The notes: generated by a model from the sequence alone, not told the origin. A DNA stretch of 64,000 bases from an uncultured Lacinutrix sp. (GCF_947500325.1 NZ_CANMRQ010000001.1:188001-252000), one strand, 5' to 3'. Counted from the stretch's first letter, positions 43,869 through 51,607 are shown. A program made the numbers and translations.

Positions 43869-43900
43869 AAAAGTAAAAAAGAGTATATCCACAAAGTACA

Positions 43901-44056
43901 AAACTAGCGCTCGTCTGCGACGAGTGACAGTAAAGGTTTGCAAAACGAACAAAAGCTACAGTGTAATATCTGTGGCTTTTGTATTTTTAAAAAAGTATTT
44001 ATTTAAATTTTACATATTGTTTTTTAGTCACTCGTCACAGACGAGCGCTAGCTGGG
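43901..44056. repeat. Palindromic cassette repeat R6
   Basis: 156 bp, nearly identical to R4 throughout, including the right end GACGAGCGCTAGCTGGG and terminator stem. Confidence 0.88.
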
Positions 44057-44551
44057 AGAGGAAAAAGCATTTCTAAGTTAACAAAAGAAATAATAGTAAA
44101 GAACTTAAAAGGCTTTACCAATCAAGGTAATAAAATTGCAGATCTAATAGAGACAGGAAGAATGAAAATAATTATATTAGATGATGTTAAGTTTAATAAA
44201 AAGCTTATGGATTCTGGAGATACTTTAAAAGAAGCAAAAAACACAGGAGCCTATGCGGAAGGAAGTAAAGCTTATTTTCGATCTTCAAGAGATGTAGATA
44301 AATTTATGACAGAGATAATTCATGAGGGAACACATGTATTAGATGAATTAGAAATAGAATCTTTAATAAAGCAAGGAAAAACAGAGGCTGACATTTTAAG
44401 ACAATTTGGGGATAACTGGTCATTTGAAAAACGTGCATATTTTCACGAACGATCTTTTATAAAATCAGCATTTGATTTAAAAGATTCAGAAATATTTTCT
44501 GTAGAAGATTTTTTATTTCATATTATAACAGAATACCCACAAAATTTATAA
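44057..44551 (+). pseudogene. Orphan toxin C-terminal fragment: HEGTH putative metallopeptidase
   Basis: About 164 codons, open back into R6 (RHRRALAG then RGKSISKLTKE). The first ATG lies at 44162, within the domain. The motif TEIIHEGTHVLDELE is a zinc-metallopeptidase-type HExxH site, and a following Glu-rich helix and NWSFEKRAYFHE could supply the third ligand. A toxin that cuts protein is inferred. No start codon at the fusion end, so probably silent; its immunity gene follows after 11 bp. Confidence 0.65.
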
Positions 44552-44562
44552 AATAATATATT

Positions 44563-44979
44563 ATGAAAGAAATTATAAAAGAAATTGTTGAGTATAAAAA
44601 AACAATTAAACCCATAAAAGATTTAATCGAAGTAGAAAAAAATATTGGGTATGAAGAATTAAGTAATCTTATAGGCTGGTTACTTCATTGGCAAAAAGCA
44701 ATTCATAACCCAAATATATCATGGCCAGATGAAGATTATAAAAATGAAGAATATATTTTAAATGATGTTTTAATAAAGGATTACCCTGATTTTTTTAAAC
44801 ATTGCCCAGAATTATCTGAAGTTTTCAGCTTAAAAAAGGATAGAATAACTTATAATGAAAATTTAACTGAAGAAGAAAAAATAGAGATACGGGAATATAT
44901 AGATGAACATCATAAAATAAAAAGACGAATACGCAGATTACCTTCTAACGGAAATAAACCTTTTAATTATGATAAATAA
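44563..44979 (+). CDS. Putative immunity protein, HEGTH cassette
   Basis: 138 aa, acidic, helical, with LIGWLLHWQKAIHNPNISW and a basic tail (KIKRRIRRLPSNG). No family recognised. Immunity inferred from its place 11 bp after the metallopeptidase-like fragment. Confidence 0.5.
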   Translation: MKEIIKEIVEYKKTIKPIKDLIEVEKNIGYEELSNLIGWLLHWQKAIHNPNISWPDEDYKNEEYILNDVLIKDYPDFFKHCPELSEVFSLKKDRITYNENLTEEEKIEIREYIDEHHKIKRRIRRLPSNGNKPFNYDK

Positions 44980-44984
44980 ACCAT

Positions 44985-45070
44985 ATAACACTAATCTGTG
45001 ACGAGTGACGATAAAGATTAGAAAATAAACAAAGGCTACAGGTAATTCTGTGGCTTTTGTACTTTAAAAG
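44985..45070. repeat. Partial cassette repeat R7
   Basis: Only the left half survives: CTGTGACGAGTGACG, then AACAAAGGCTACAG / CTGTGGCTTTTGT as terminator stem. The outer end and whole right half are missing, and a toxin remnant (KNVEKIDNKYLLTLIEK, stop at 45135) follows. Confidence 0.7.
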
Positions 45071-45139
45071 AAAGTTTACTATTAAAAACGTAGAAAAAAT
45101 TGATAATAAATATTTATTAACTTTAATAGAAAAATAATC

Positions 45140-45433
45140 ATGACAGATAAAGAATTTTTACTAAAGATTATAGATGATCAAAATCAATTTTGGTCAGAAG
45201 AATATCCAGAATTAAGTCGAGACGAAAAAGTTAAATATTGGCTTGATAGTACTCATAAAGGAATGAGAACGCAAAGAGAAGCGCTTGCAGATGAATATTC
45301 TGAATTTTCTAAAAAATGGTATGATCACGCTATTAATGTAGAGCCAGATTTTGATAAAATATTTAAAGAAGCTGTTAGTAATATTGGTTTTGAATTTAAT
45401 TGGGAAGAGTATAACAAAAGAATTCAAGGTTAG
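45140..45433 (+). CDS. Putative immunity protein, copy 2 of duplicated pair
   Basis: 97 aa. After a unique start (MTDKEFLLKIIDDQNQ) it is nearly identical to the protein at 41319-41618. The DNA identity runs through the stop codon and the 20 bp up to the next repeat, so the unit was duplicated between cassettes, probably by recombination at the repeats. The differing N-termini suggest exchange near residue 15. Confidence 0.6.
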   Translation: MTDKEFLLKIIDDQNQFWSEEYPELSRDEKVKYWLDSTHKGMRTQREALADEYSEFSKKWYDHAINVEPDFDKIFKEAVSNIGFEFNWEEYNKRIQG

Positions 45434-45455
45434 AATATAAGTTATTTAATAAACT

Positions 45456-45602
45456 CCAAAACTAGCGCTCGTCTATGACGAGTGTAAGTATATATTTTTA
45501 AAACAAATAAAAGCCACAGCAATTATACTGTGGCTTTTGTATTTATTTAAATTTTACTTATTGTTTTTTAGTCACATGTTACAGACAAGCACTAAATAGG
45601 GG
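45456..45602. repeat. Cassette repeat R8, degenerate
   Basis: 147 bp. The left end is intact (CCAAAACTAGCGCTCGTC), the centre keeps AAAAGCCACAG / CTGTGGCTTTT, and the right end has drifted (CACATGTTACAGACAAGCACTAAATAGGGG in parts). It closes the array; a minus-strand gene lies beyond. Confidence 0.8.
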
Positions 45603-45614
45603 TTTTATATTATC

Positions 45615-46436
45615 TCATTCCGTAAATTTCTCACTATTCGCTTTTAATTTTCTTTTAATTTTAGAATGCAAAGTCATTAAAATATCAAAATCATCTTTTA
45701 CCCAATCGCCTGTTGATGTTCCTTTAAATACACCATCTTCATCAAGATAACTTTTAAACAAGTAAAACGCTTTCATAGCATCATCATGATCATAAAAACA
45801 ATTAATCCATGGTGTCTTAATCTTATTTTTTGGTAGTATTCCTATGCCTACTTGATATAGTTTTATTATTCCTGTAGAATGGGCGAAAGACACTTTCTCA
45901 CTATTTCTTTCTATCGAAGCTTTTAAAACATAAGCATAGTGTAGCATATAATTTAGTAATCGCGCTCTAATTTCTTCATTCGTTTCTTTTCTAGACGGTT
46001 TTTGTCTCCATTTATTATTATCTGGATAAAACGGGTCTTCTTTATAATCTTTTAATACTTTTTCTGCTTCTACAAGTTTTAACTTTGATTCAAGATTTTC
46101 TTTTTCGTTATAAATATTCACTAATAGACTATTATTTACCTTGTCTTCTTTCTCTATTACTAGTTTAGTATTACCATATTTAAAATGATTTTCTTTAAGA
46201 GAAGACCATTTTCCAGACCTTGTTTTATAACCTTCTAATTCGGTGTAGGTTGAATCTGGAAACATATGAAGTATTAGCTTATTCGATTTACTACTTTTTT
46301 CTGAATTTTCTTGATTAGGTGTTTTTACTTCTAATAATTTCCAAGATCCAATTATCGAGCTTTTTTCTTCTTTTACTGGAGAACTGCAATAGCTAAAAAA
46401 AAGGATAGTTACATATAGTAAATGTTTTTTCTTCAT
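45615..46436 (-). CDS. Lipocalin-like lipoprotein
   Basis: 273 aa. Lipoprotein signal with LFFSYCSSP. Residues 28-45 (SIIGSWKLLEVKTP) and a beta-rich part to about 130 (FPDSTYTELEGYKTRSGKW) resemble lipocalin-like domains of Bacteroidota. The second half is helical (LLNYMLHYAYVLKASIERN, KLYQVGIGILPKNK) without known family. It points toward the array on the opposite strand; whether it belongs to the module is unclear. Confidence 0.5.
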   Translation of the reverse strand: MKKKHLLYVTILFFSYCSSPVKEEKSSIIGSWKLLEVKTPNQENSEKSSKSNKLILHMFPDSTYTELEGYKTRSGKWSSLKENHFKYGNTKLVIEKEDKVNNSLLVNIYNEKENLESKLKLVEAEKVLKDYKEDPFYPDNNKWRQKPSRKETNEEIRARLLNYMLHYAYVLKASIERNSEKVSFAHSTGIIKLYQVGIGILPKNKIKTPWINCFYDHDDAMKAFYLFKSYLDEDGVFKGTSTGDWVKDDFDILMTLHSKIKRKLKANSEKFTE

Positions 46437-46783
46437 AAGGTTTATTTTATTATTGAATATAGTAACATTTTATTAATAGATGTTTTTTATAAAAATACCT
46501 ATTTAAAACAAATCTATAAGATATTTTTCATAATACATTCTTCTATAAAAACAAATTACAAAATTTAACAGATTTATATTGTAATATGTTTGTTTTTATT
46601 ATGTAATATGTGTATATTTGTATTCGCTTTTCTAACAACGTTTACCGTTAGTTAATTAACAATTCGTGTTAAGTAGAAACTCATAAACCTAGATTATATC
46701 TATTCTGGTTAAGAAAAAATATATACTAAAGTAATCTTTGGTAAAGAGTTTGGTCTGCTTAAAATTAATAATCACACATATGT
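46437..46783. other. Intergenic region with lysis-module promoter
   Basis: 347 bp. Holds the promoter at 46580-46620 and then a ~160-nt leader with no gene. Upstream, 46551-46590 has weak dyad symmetry (ACAAATTACAA versus TTGTAATATGTTTGT), recalling the operator palindrome at 32941. Confidence 0.55.
46580..46620 (+). promoter_or_regulatory. Lysis-module promoter with S24-type operators
   Basis: TGTAATATG at 46580 and 46602, TTTG -33 box at 46589-46592, then 20 bp and TATATTTG at 46613-46620. The same arrangement with nearly the same spacing occurs at 32964-33004 next to the S24 repressor. Confidence 0.65.
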
Positions 46784-47212
46784 ATGAATATAATTAATAA
46801 AGCGCTATCTGAGTATGGCGTTAAGGAGATTATTGGTTCTAAAGACAACCACCGTATTTTAAAATACTTTAATGAAATAGGTTTTAATGGTTCAAAACTA
46901 AAAGACGAAACTGCTTGGTGTAGTGCGTTTGCTAATTGGGTTGCTAAAACTTCTGGTTATCAATATTCTGGCAAATTAAATGCTAGAAGCTGGCTTTCTG
47001 TAGGTAGCTCTACTAACACACCACATGTAGGAGATATTGTAGTGCTATGGCGAGAGAATTTAAATAGCTGGAAAGGTCACGTTGGCTTTTTTATTAAAGA
47101 CACTAAAAACTTTGTATACGTCTTAGGCGGTAATCAACGCAATATGGTATGTATAAAAGCATACCCAAAAAGTAGAGTATTAGATTATAAAAAATTAAAA
47201 AAAAATGGATAA
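46784..47212 (+). CDS. TIGR02594/CHAP-like peptidoglycan hydrolase (endolysin-like)
   Basis: 142 aa, no signal peptide. KDETAWCSAFANWVAKTSGYQYSG carries the nucleophile Cys, and SWKGHVGFFIKD the catalytic His, as in NlpC/P60-type endolysins of the TIGR02594 family. VGDIVVLWR precedes the His. It would cleave peptidoglycan cross-links once released by the holin. The stop overlaps the holin gene start by 8 bp, so translation is likely coupled. First gene of a four-gene unit. Confidence 0.85.
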   Translation: MNIINKALSEYGVKEIIGSKDNHRILKYFNEIGFNGSKLKDETAWCSAFANWVAKTSGYQYSGKLNARSWLSVGSSTNTPHVGDIVVLWRENLNSWKGHVGFFIKDTKNFVYVLGGNQRNMVCIKAYPKSRVLDYKKLKKNG

Positions 47213-47636
47213 AGTAGTCAAATTAATATTTTGGTTGCTTACGCTCCTGTCTCCTGTTAGTGCTTTAATGGTAACCATGGTGTTTCTAATTATTGTAGAC
47301 TTTATAACAGGATCGTATGCATCCTTTAAAAATCATGTTCCTATTCGAAGTGCTCGAATAGGACATACAATCTCTAAGTTTTTTATCTATAACCTGGTCA
47401 TAATGGCTGCTTTCTTTTTAGAAGAACACATTGTAAACGAAGTGCCTTTTCTAAAAATAATAGCAGGCTTTATAGCCATTGCAGAGATAAAATCAATTTT
47501 AGAAAATTACAATCAAATTTATGGTATAAATCCTTTTAAAGCTTTGGTTAATTTAATAAAACTAACCGCTTTAAAAGACACTATAGAAAGTCTTACAAAA
47601 GACGAACAAACAAACAAGAATATAAAAACAAAATAA
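47205..47636 (+). CDS. Phage-type holin
   Basis: 143 aa with about three hydrophobic helices (residues 8-32, 58-75, 85-100). VFLIIVDFITGSYASFKN is the classic phage holin (toxin secretion/lysis, holin 4-like) motif. Holins form inner-membrane holes at a set time and free the endolysin. Overlaps the endolysin-like gene by 8 bp; a charged C-terminus (KDEQTNKNIKTK) is usual. Confidence 0.85.
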   Translation: MDKVVKLIFWLLTLLSPVSALMVTMVFLIIVDFITGSYASFKNHVPIRSARIGHTISKFFIYNLVIMAAFFLEEHIVNEVPFLKIIAGFIAIAEIKSILENYNQIYGINPFKALVNLIKLTALKDTIESLTKDEQTNKNIKTK

Positions 47637-47638
47637 AA

Positions 47639-48235
47639 ATGAAACAAAATATAGAAACACTAAAAAGTTACTTCGAAACAGGAGATAAACCAAAACAACA
47701 AGAGTATGAAGATTTAATAGATAGTTTAGTTCATGTAGACCAAAGTGCAAAAATTAAATACTTCAATTTATTTGAAATGTTTGAAGGCAATATAAGTACA
47801 TACACATATTCTGGCACACAGAAAAATTTTGAACTAGACACTAATGAAATAGGGTTATTTTATGCAAGAGTTCAAAACAATGATCAAGATCAATATGATG
47901 GTACAGAAATCTATCTTTTTAATAAAGGAAAAGGAAAATGGGGTGGCGGAAATGATGCTACACAAATAACTTTAGACGATTTTTCTTTAGTATATAAAAG
48001 TCAATATGCTACAGATTTAGCATTAGGTTTTAGAGATGAAAATTTAGGTTTATTTGAACATAATACTGTAAGTGATTTTTTAATATCTCTTAACAGTAGA
48101 ATACCAAATAGAGTTATAGAAAACATTGATATTGTAAATGGTTATTTACAACTAACAACAGATTCTAACCCAAGAGAAATTGTTGCTCAAATTTCTATTC
48201 AAGCATTAAAAACAGCATTAGATCAAGTGGTTTAA
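47639..48235 (+). CDS. Short phage tail-associated-like protein
   Basis: 198 aa. The N-terminus LKSYFETGDKPKQQEYEDLI-DSLVH is a motif common at the start of tail-fibre-linked proteins in Bacteroidota phages and related modules. The centre has beta strands (FDLDTNEIGLFYARVQ-like, EIYLFNKGKGKWGGG). Role unknown; perhaps a fibre-like or carrier part. Two bp after the holin gene. A hairpin follows the stop. Confidence 0.55.
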   Translation: MKQNIETLKSYFETGDKPKQQEYEDLIDSLVHVDQSAKIKYFNLFEMFEGNISTYTYSGTQKNFELDTNEIGLFYARVQNNDQDQYDGTEIYLFNKGKGKWGGGNDATQITLDDFSLVYKSQYATDLALGFRDENLGLFEHNTVSDFLISLNSRIPNRVIENIDIVNGYLQLTTDSNPREIVAQISIQALKTALDQVV

Positions 48236-48248
48236 AAGCTTAATAATA

Positions 48249-48289
48249 AAAGAGTAGTAAAGCTATTTAAAATGGTTTTACTACTCTTT
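48249..48289 (+). terminator. Hairpin within the lysis unit
   Basis: Perfect 13-bp arms AAAGAGTAGTAAA / TTTACTACTCTTT with a 15-nt loop, between the tail-like and the spanin-like genes. Terminator or attenuator; the T-run is short. Confidence 0.55.
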
Positions 48290-48304
48290 AAACAACTATT
48301 AATC

Positions 48305-48907
48305 ATGATAAACTTTTCAATTAAAACAGAAAGATTACTCTTGCTAATTATATTGGGATTAGTAATAAGTAACCTGTTTTTAAAACAATGTGATAGTTTT
48401 AAAACAGAAGAAAAACCTAAAATAATTATAAAAAAAGATACCGTTTGGCAAATAAAAAAAGACACTTTTAAAGTACAAACTATACGTTATAAAAAGGTAT
48501 ATGTAAACAAAGATGATGTTACTAAAGTAACCGAAAATAAAGAAGAAATAGAAGATATTTCAGAATATAAAGAAGCTAGAGCTTATAAAGATACTTTAAG
48601 TAATGATGACATAGATATTTACAGTTATAATTTACTTAATGGAGATTTACTAGACAGTCAATTATCATATAAATTAAAAGTACCAAGAGAAATTACAGTT
48701 ACTAAAACAATAGAGCATCCTAAAAGTTTTCGTAGTGGTTTATATTTGTTTTCTGAAATAGGTGGAAACTCTCAAGTATTAGATAATATAAGTCTTGGTT
48801 TACAATACAATAGAAAAGGTAATTGGTTTGCTAGTTATAGACTTAATATAAACAGTTTTAAACAACCAACGCATAATCTTGGTGTTGGCGTTAGATTATT
48901 TAAATAA
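48305..48907 (+). CDS. Membrane-anchored spanin-like / DUF6808-like protein
   Basis: 200 aa from ATG 48305 (MINFSIKTERLLLLIILGLV); a start at 48272 would lie within the hairpin. One N-terminal membrane segment (about 8-28, ending KQCDS), a charged coiled region (to about 125), then a beta-rich C-terminus (FRSGLYLFSEIGG, SLGLQYNRKGNW, HNLGVGVRLFK) that ends in Phe-Lys like outer-membrane proteins. It bridges the two membranes in the way expected of a spanin; this is inference. Confidence 0.5.
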   Translation: MINFSIKTERLLLLIILGLVISNLFLKQCDSFKTEEKPKIIIKKDTVWQIKKDTFKVQTIRYKKVYVNKDDVTKVTENKEEIEDISEYKEARAYKDTLSNDDIDIYSYNLLNGDLLDSQLSYKLKVPREITVTKTIEHPKSFRSGLYLFSEIGGNSQVLDNISLGLQYNRKGNWFASYRLNINSFKQPTHNLGVGVRLFK

Positions 48908-49460
48908 ACTGTTAATAAGTATAACTTTAAATAGTGATGGATTGTTAATATCTAATCATAGTTTTTTAAAACTTTTATTAGGATTATCCAGTTTATTTTA
49001 CAAACCAAAATCAAAACAGAACTACCAAAAAAGTTAGCATTTATTTTTTGAGTAATTATTCAATAAAAAATAACAGATACAAACATCAAAAAATAATGTT
49101 TTTATTAAAAATAGAATGTGAACAAAGGTTATAAACAGTTGTTAATAGTAAAACTAAATTCTTTTAGAATCAATATTTTACCATACTAATAAGTTGTTAA
49201 TAGAGTCTTTTTTATATTAATTCCAATAAAAACCTAAAAAAGTTATACCGCTATTAACACCCTATAATAATCACCATTTTTTTTTAAAATTTTAAAGAAA
49301 GAATAATAGTATATATTATAAATGTTGAAAAGGTTAAATATATTTCATTTGAGTTTTTCTTATTTAAGAATATTACTTTAAAATGAAATGCTAACTTATT
49401 TTTAACAAATACTTTTGTAATTGATAAGATACTTTTAAGACTAAAAGTAGAAATATAAAT
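48908..49460. other. Intergenic region, 553 bp
   Basis: Very A/T-rich, no gene on either strand. Two direct copies of GTTGTTAATAG occur at about 49138 and 49193. A TACTTTTG -7 box at 49410-49417 serves the peroxiredoxin gene. Confidence 0.5.
49410..49417 (+). promoter_or_regulatory. Peroxiredoxin -7 promoter box
   Basis: TACTTTTG, full TAnnTTTG match, 44 bp before the ATG. Confidence 0.5.
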
Positions 49461-50099
49461 ATGATGTCTCTAACTCAACTATTAAAAGAACATGCAGATG
49501 AATCTGCTGCTAAATTTCCTGAAGAAATAAAAGTTATAATGCGAAAGGCTATTGATGAACTAGAAGCTTCTAAACTAGTAAATAAAGCATTAAAAACAGG
49601 AGATATTTTTCCTTCTTTTAATTTACCAAATGCTAGTGGAAATATTATAAATTCTCTAGAACTATTAGATAAAGGACCTTTAGTTATTACTTTCTATCGT
49701 GGAGGTTGGTGTCCTTATTGCAATATCGAGTTAAAAGCATTACAAAATGTTTTACCGCAAATTCAAGAAAAAGGAGCAGAGCTTATTGCTATAAGTCCAG
49801 AGTCTCCTGATAATTCATTATCTACTAAAGAAAAAAATGAATTAAGTTTTGAAGTGCTTACAGATAAAGACAATAGTTTTGCTAGAGATTTAAGTTTAGT
49901 TTATAAATTACCTAAAGATTTAGTATCCCTTTATAGAAAATTTGGAATTAATTTAGATAATAGCCAAAACAATACTAATTCTGAGTTACCTATTGCTGCT
50001 ACTTATGTTATAGATTCTAATGGAAAAATTAAATACCATTTTCTAAAAGAAGATTATAAATTACGTGCAGATCCAAAAGAAATTCTTGAAGCATTATAA
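49461..50099 (+). CDS. Peroxiredoxin-like (AhpC/TSA) protein
   Basis: 212 aa. Helical N-terminus (about 1-45), then a thioredoxin fold with FPSFNLPNASG, the active-site FYRGGWCPYCNIELKAL (peroxidatic Cys plus a CxxC partner), ISPESPDNS, LTDKDNSFARD and the late PIAATYVIDSNGKIKYHF. Expected to reduce hydroperoxides in the cytoplasm. Two adjacent ATGs (49461, 49464) are equally possible. Ends at a strong terminator. Confidence 0.88.
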   Translation: MMSLTQLLKEHADESAAKFPEEIKVIMRKAIDELEASKLVNKALKTGDIFPSFNLPNASGNIINSLELLDKGPLVITFYRGGWCPYCNIELKALQNVLPQIQEKGAELIAISPESPDNSLSTKEKNELSFEVLTDKDNSFARDLSLVYKLPKDLVSLYRKFGINLDNSQNNTNSELPIAATYVIDSNGKIKYHFLKEDYKLRADPKEILEAL

Positions 50100-50125
50100 T
50101 AATAACGTTTTCAATCTATATAAAT

Positions 50126-50157
50126 AAAAAGAGCTTTATAAATTAAAGCTCTTTTTT
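50126..50157 (+). terminator. Peroxiredoxin terminator
   Basis: AAAGAGCTTT / AAAGCTCTTT arms, then a T-run. Confidence 0.8.
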
Positions 50158-50180
50158 AATTAAACAACATCTTTAATTTA

Positions 50181-50408
50181 TTAACACCAACCAGGTAATG
50201 AATGATCACCATCTGGGCATTGCCCCATAAACGAAGGACTACAACCAAGAGTAAAGTCTTCCATACAAACAATAATAGCGCTTGGGTTATTTCCTGTGGC
50301 ACAATCTGGTGTTGTAGACATTGTTCCTCCACCATTTACTTTGTGTTTACTAAATCTAGAAACAGTGTTTTTACTTAATACTAAATTTTTTAAATTCTTT
50401 TTTTTCAT
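50181..50408 (-). CDS. Orphan GG-leader RiPP-like precursor peptide
   Basis: 75 aa. The leader MKKKNLKNLVLSKNTVSRF up to VNGGG follows the pattern of Bacteroidota natural-product precursors (class I lanthipeptide-like, GG family): a Lys-rich K-K-L-x-L start and a double-Gly end. The 45-residue core is rich in Cys (five), Ser, Thr, Gly and Pro and ends LPGWC. No LanB/LanC, radical SAM or peptidase-transporter gene lies in the window, so the maturation enzymes would have to be elsewhere. Monocistronic. Confidence 0.65.
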   Translation of the reverse strand: MKKKNLKNLVLSKNTVSRFSKHKVNGGGTMSTTPDCATGNNPSAIIVCMEDFTLGCSPSFMGQCPDGDHSLPGWC

Positions 50409-50563
50409 GATACTTTGTTTTAGAAAATGTTATTGTTTTTCTAAATCTATAGATTAGTATACTAAAGCCTTACTTTTTTTTATAAGTATATGTATTAATG
50501 TACCCATTAAAACACATAACTACTTATTCAAGCGTTTTTATTATAACTTATTTAATTTTTATT

Positions 50564-51607
50564 CTAGGCTGTTATCATACTTTTTGGTACCCGTTTATTC
50601 ATTACAGCAAACCAAAGTGGAGGTAAAAGTGCCATAACCATTGATGTTGGATATCCATAAGGCATTTGAGGACTGTGATCATGGCAATCTAAAATTTGAT
50701 ATTTTTTAGACGATTTATAATGATGATCGCTATGTCTTGTAAGTTCATACAAAACAATTCTTCCTACTACATGATTAGAATTCCATGAATGCATTTCTTG
50801 TACCCGTTCATAACGACCAGATTTTGTTTTTAAACGCAATAAACCATAATGTTCTATATAATTTACTGTTTCTAAAAGTAAAAAACCTGCTACACCTGCA
50901 AAAAAGGAAAAAATTAAACCTGCTTTTCCAAATATTAAAAACACAGCTATTAAATAACATGTTTGAAAAAAAGTAAACCAAAACATATCATTTTTTAATG
51001 AAAAGAAAGAAACTTTATTATTATTTAATAATTTTTTTTGAATGCTCCAAGCATTTAAATACTGCCTTATTGTTGAGGTAAACCAAAAAGAATAGACGCT
51101 TTGATTATATTTTGCTGTAGCAGGATCTTCTGGTGTTGCAGCATGTAAATGATGACCAAAATTATGCTCTATATAAAAATGCATGTAAAATGAAGGAAGC
51201 AGTAAAGCTTTACCAATAAAACGCTCATTTGTACTTTGTCTATGTCCTAATTCATGAGCTACATTTATACCATTGGTTCCTAAAACAATACCAATTGAAA
51301 AAAATAAACCAATAAATTCGTATGTTAATAATGTATTAGTAGAAACAATATTTAATGCTATAAAAACAAGAGAAAAAACTATAGGAAGATTAAGGTATAA
51401 TAACCAATCAAATACTTTTCTTTTTAGCTTTGAATCTACTTCTTCTTTATTTAAATTTTTGGTTTCAATAGGAAGTATTAACTCTAGAATAGGAATTATT
51501 ACAAAAGCGTAAACAGGAGTTAAAAAACTATAAATTCCTTTAAAATATAATCCAATAAAAGCAACCAATGGCAAAGAAAATGCTGCTGCATATTTTAAAT
51601 CTTTCAT
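50564..51607 (-). CDS. alkB: AlkB-like membrane alkane hydroxylase
   Basis: 347 aa integral membrane fatty-acid-desaturase-type diiron enzyme. His boxes: NVAHELGHR, YIEHNFGHHLHA, NYIEHYGL and LTRHSDHHY, matching alkane 1-monooxygenase; four to six transmembrane segments. It would hydroxylate medium-chain alkanes at C1 with rubredoxin as electron donor; no rubredoxin gene is next to it. Length is a little short of Pseudomonas AlkB (401). Related hydroxylases with other lipid substrates are possible. Confidence 0.82.
   Translation of the reverse strand: MKDLKYAAAFSLPLVAFIGLYFKGIYSFLTPVYAFVIIPILELILPIETKNLNKEEVDSKLKRKVFDWLLYLNLPIVFSLVFIALNIVSTNTLLTYEFIGLFFSIGIVLGTNGINVAHELGHRQSTNERFIGKALLLPSFYMHFYIEHNFGHHLHAATPEDPATAKYNQSVYSFWFTSTIRQYLNAWSIQKKLLNNNKVSFFSLKNDMFWFTFFQTCYLIAVFLIFGKAGLIFSFFAGVAGFLLLETVNYIEHYGLLRLKTKSGRYERVQEMHSWNSNHVVGRIVLYELTRHSDHHYKSSKKYQILDCHDHSPQMPYGYPTSMVMALLPPLWFAVMNKRVPKSMITA

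Noticed and set aside
39450-45602. CRISPR array
   Set aside because: Repeats are about 150 bp, spaced 450-1100 bp apart, with coding spacers; no cas genes.
39450-45602. Canonical integron attC array
   Set aside because: The repeat ends lack RYYYAAC/GTTRRRY core sites and no tyrosine recombinase is encoded in the window. Only the general layout is similar.
46784-48907. Complete prophage
   Set aside because: Only lysis-type and one short tail-associated-like gene are present; no terminase, portal, capsid, sheath, baseplate or integrase within the window.
50181-51607. RiPP gene cluster with the AlkB-like enzyme as modification enzyme
   Set aside because: AlkB-type diiron hydroxylases are not known RiPP maturases and the gap and strong family match argue for an independent gene.
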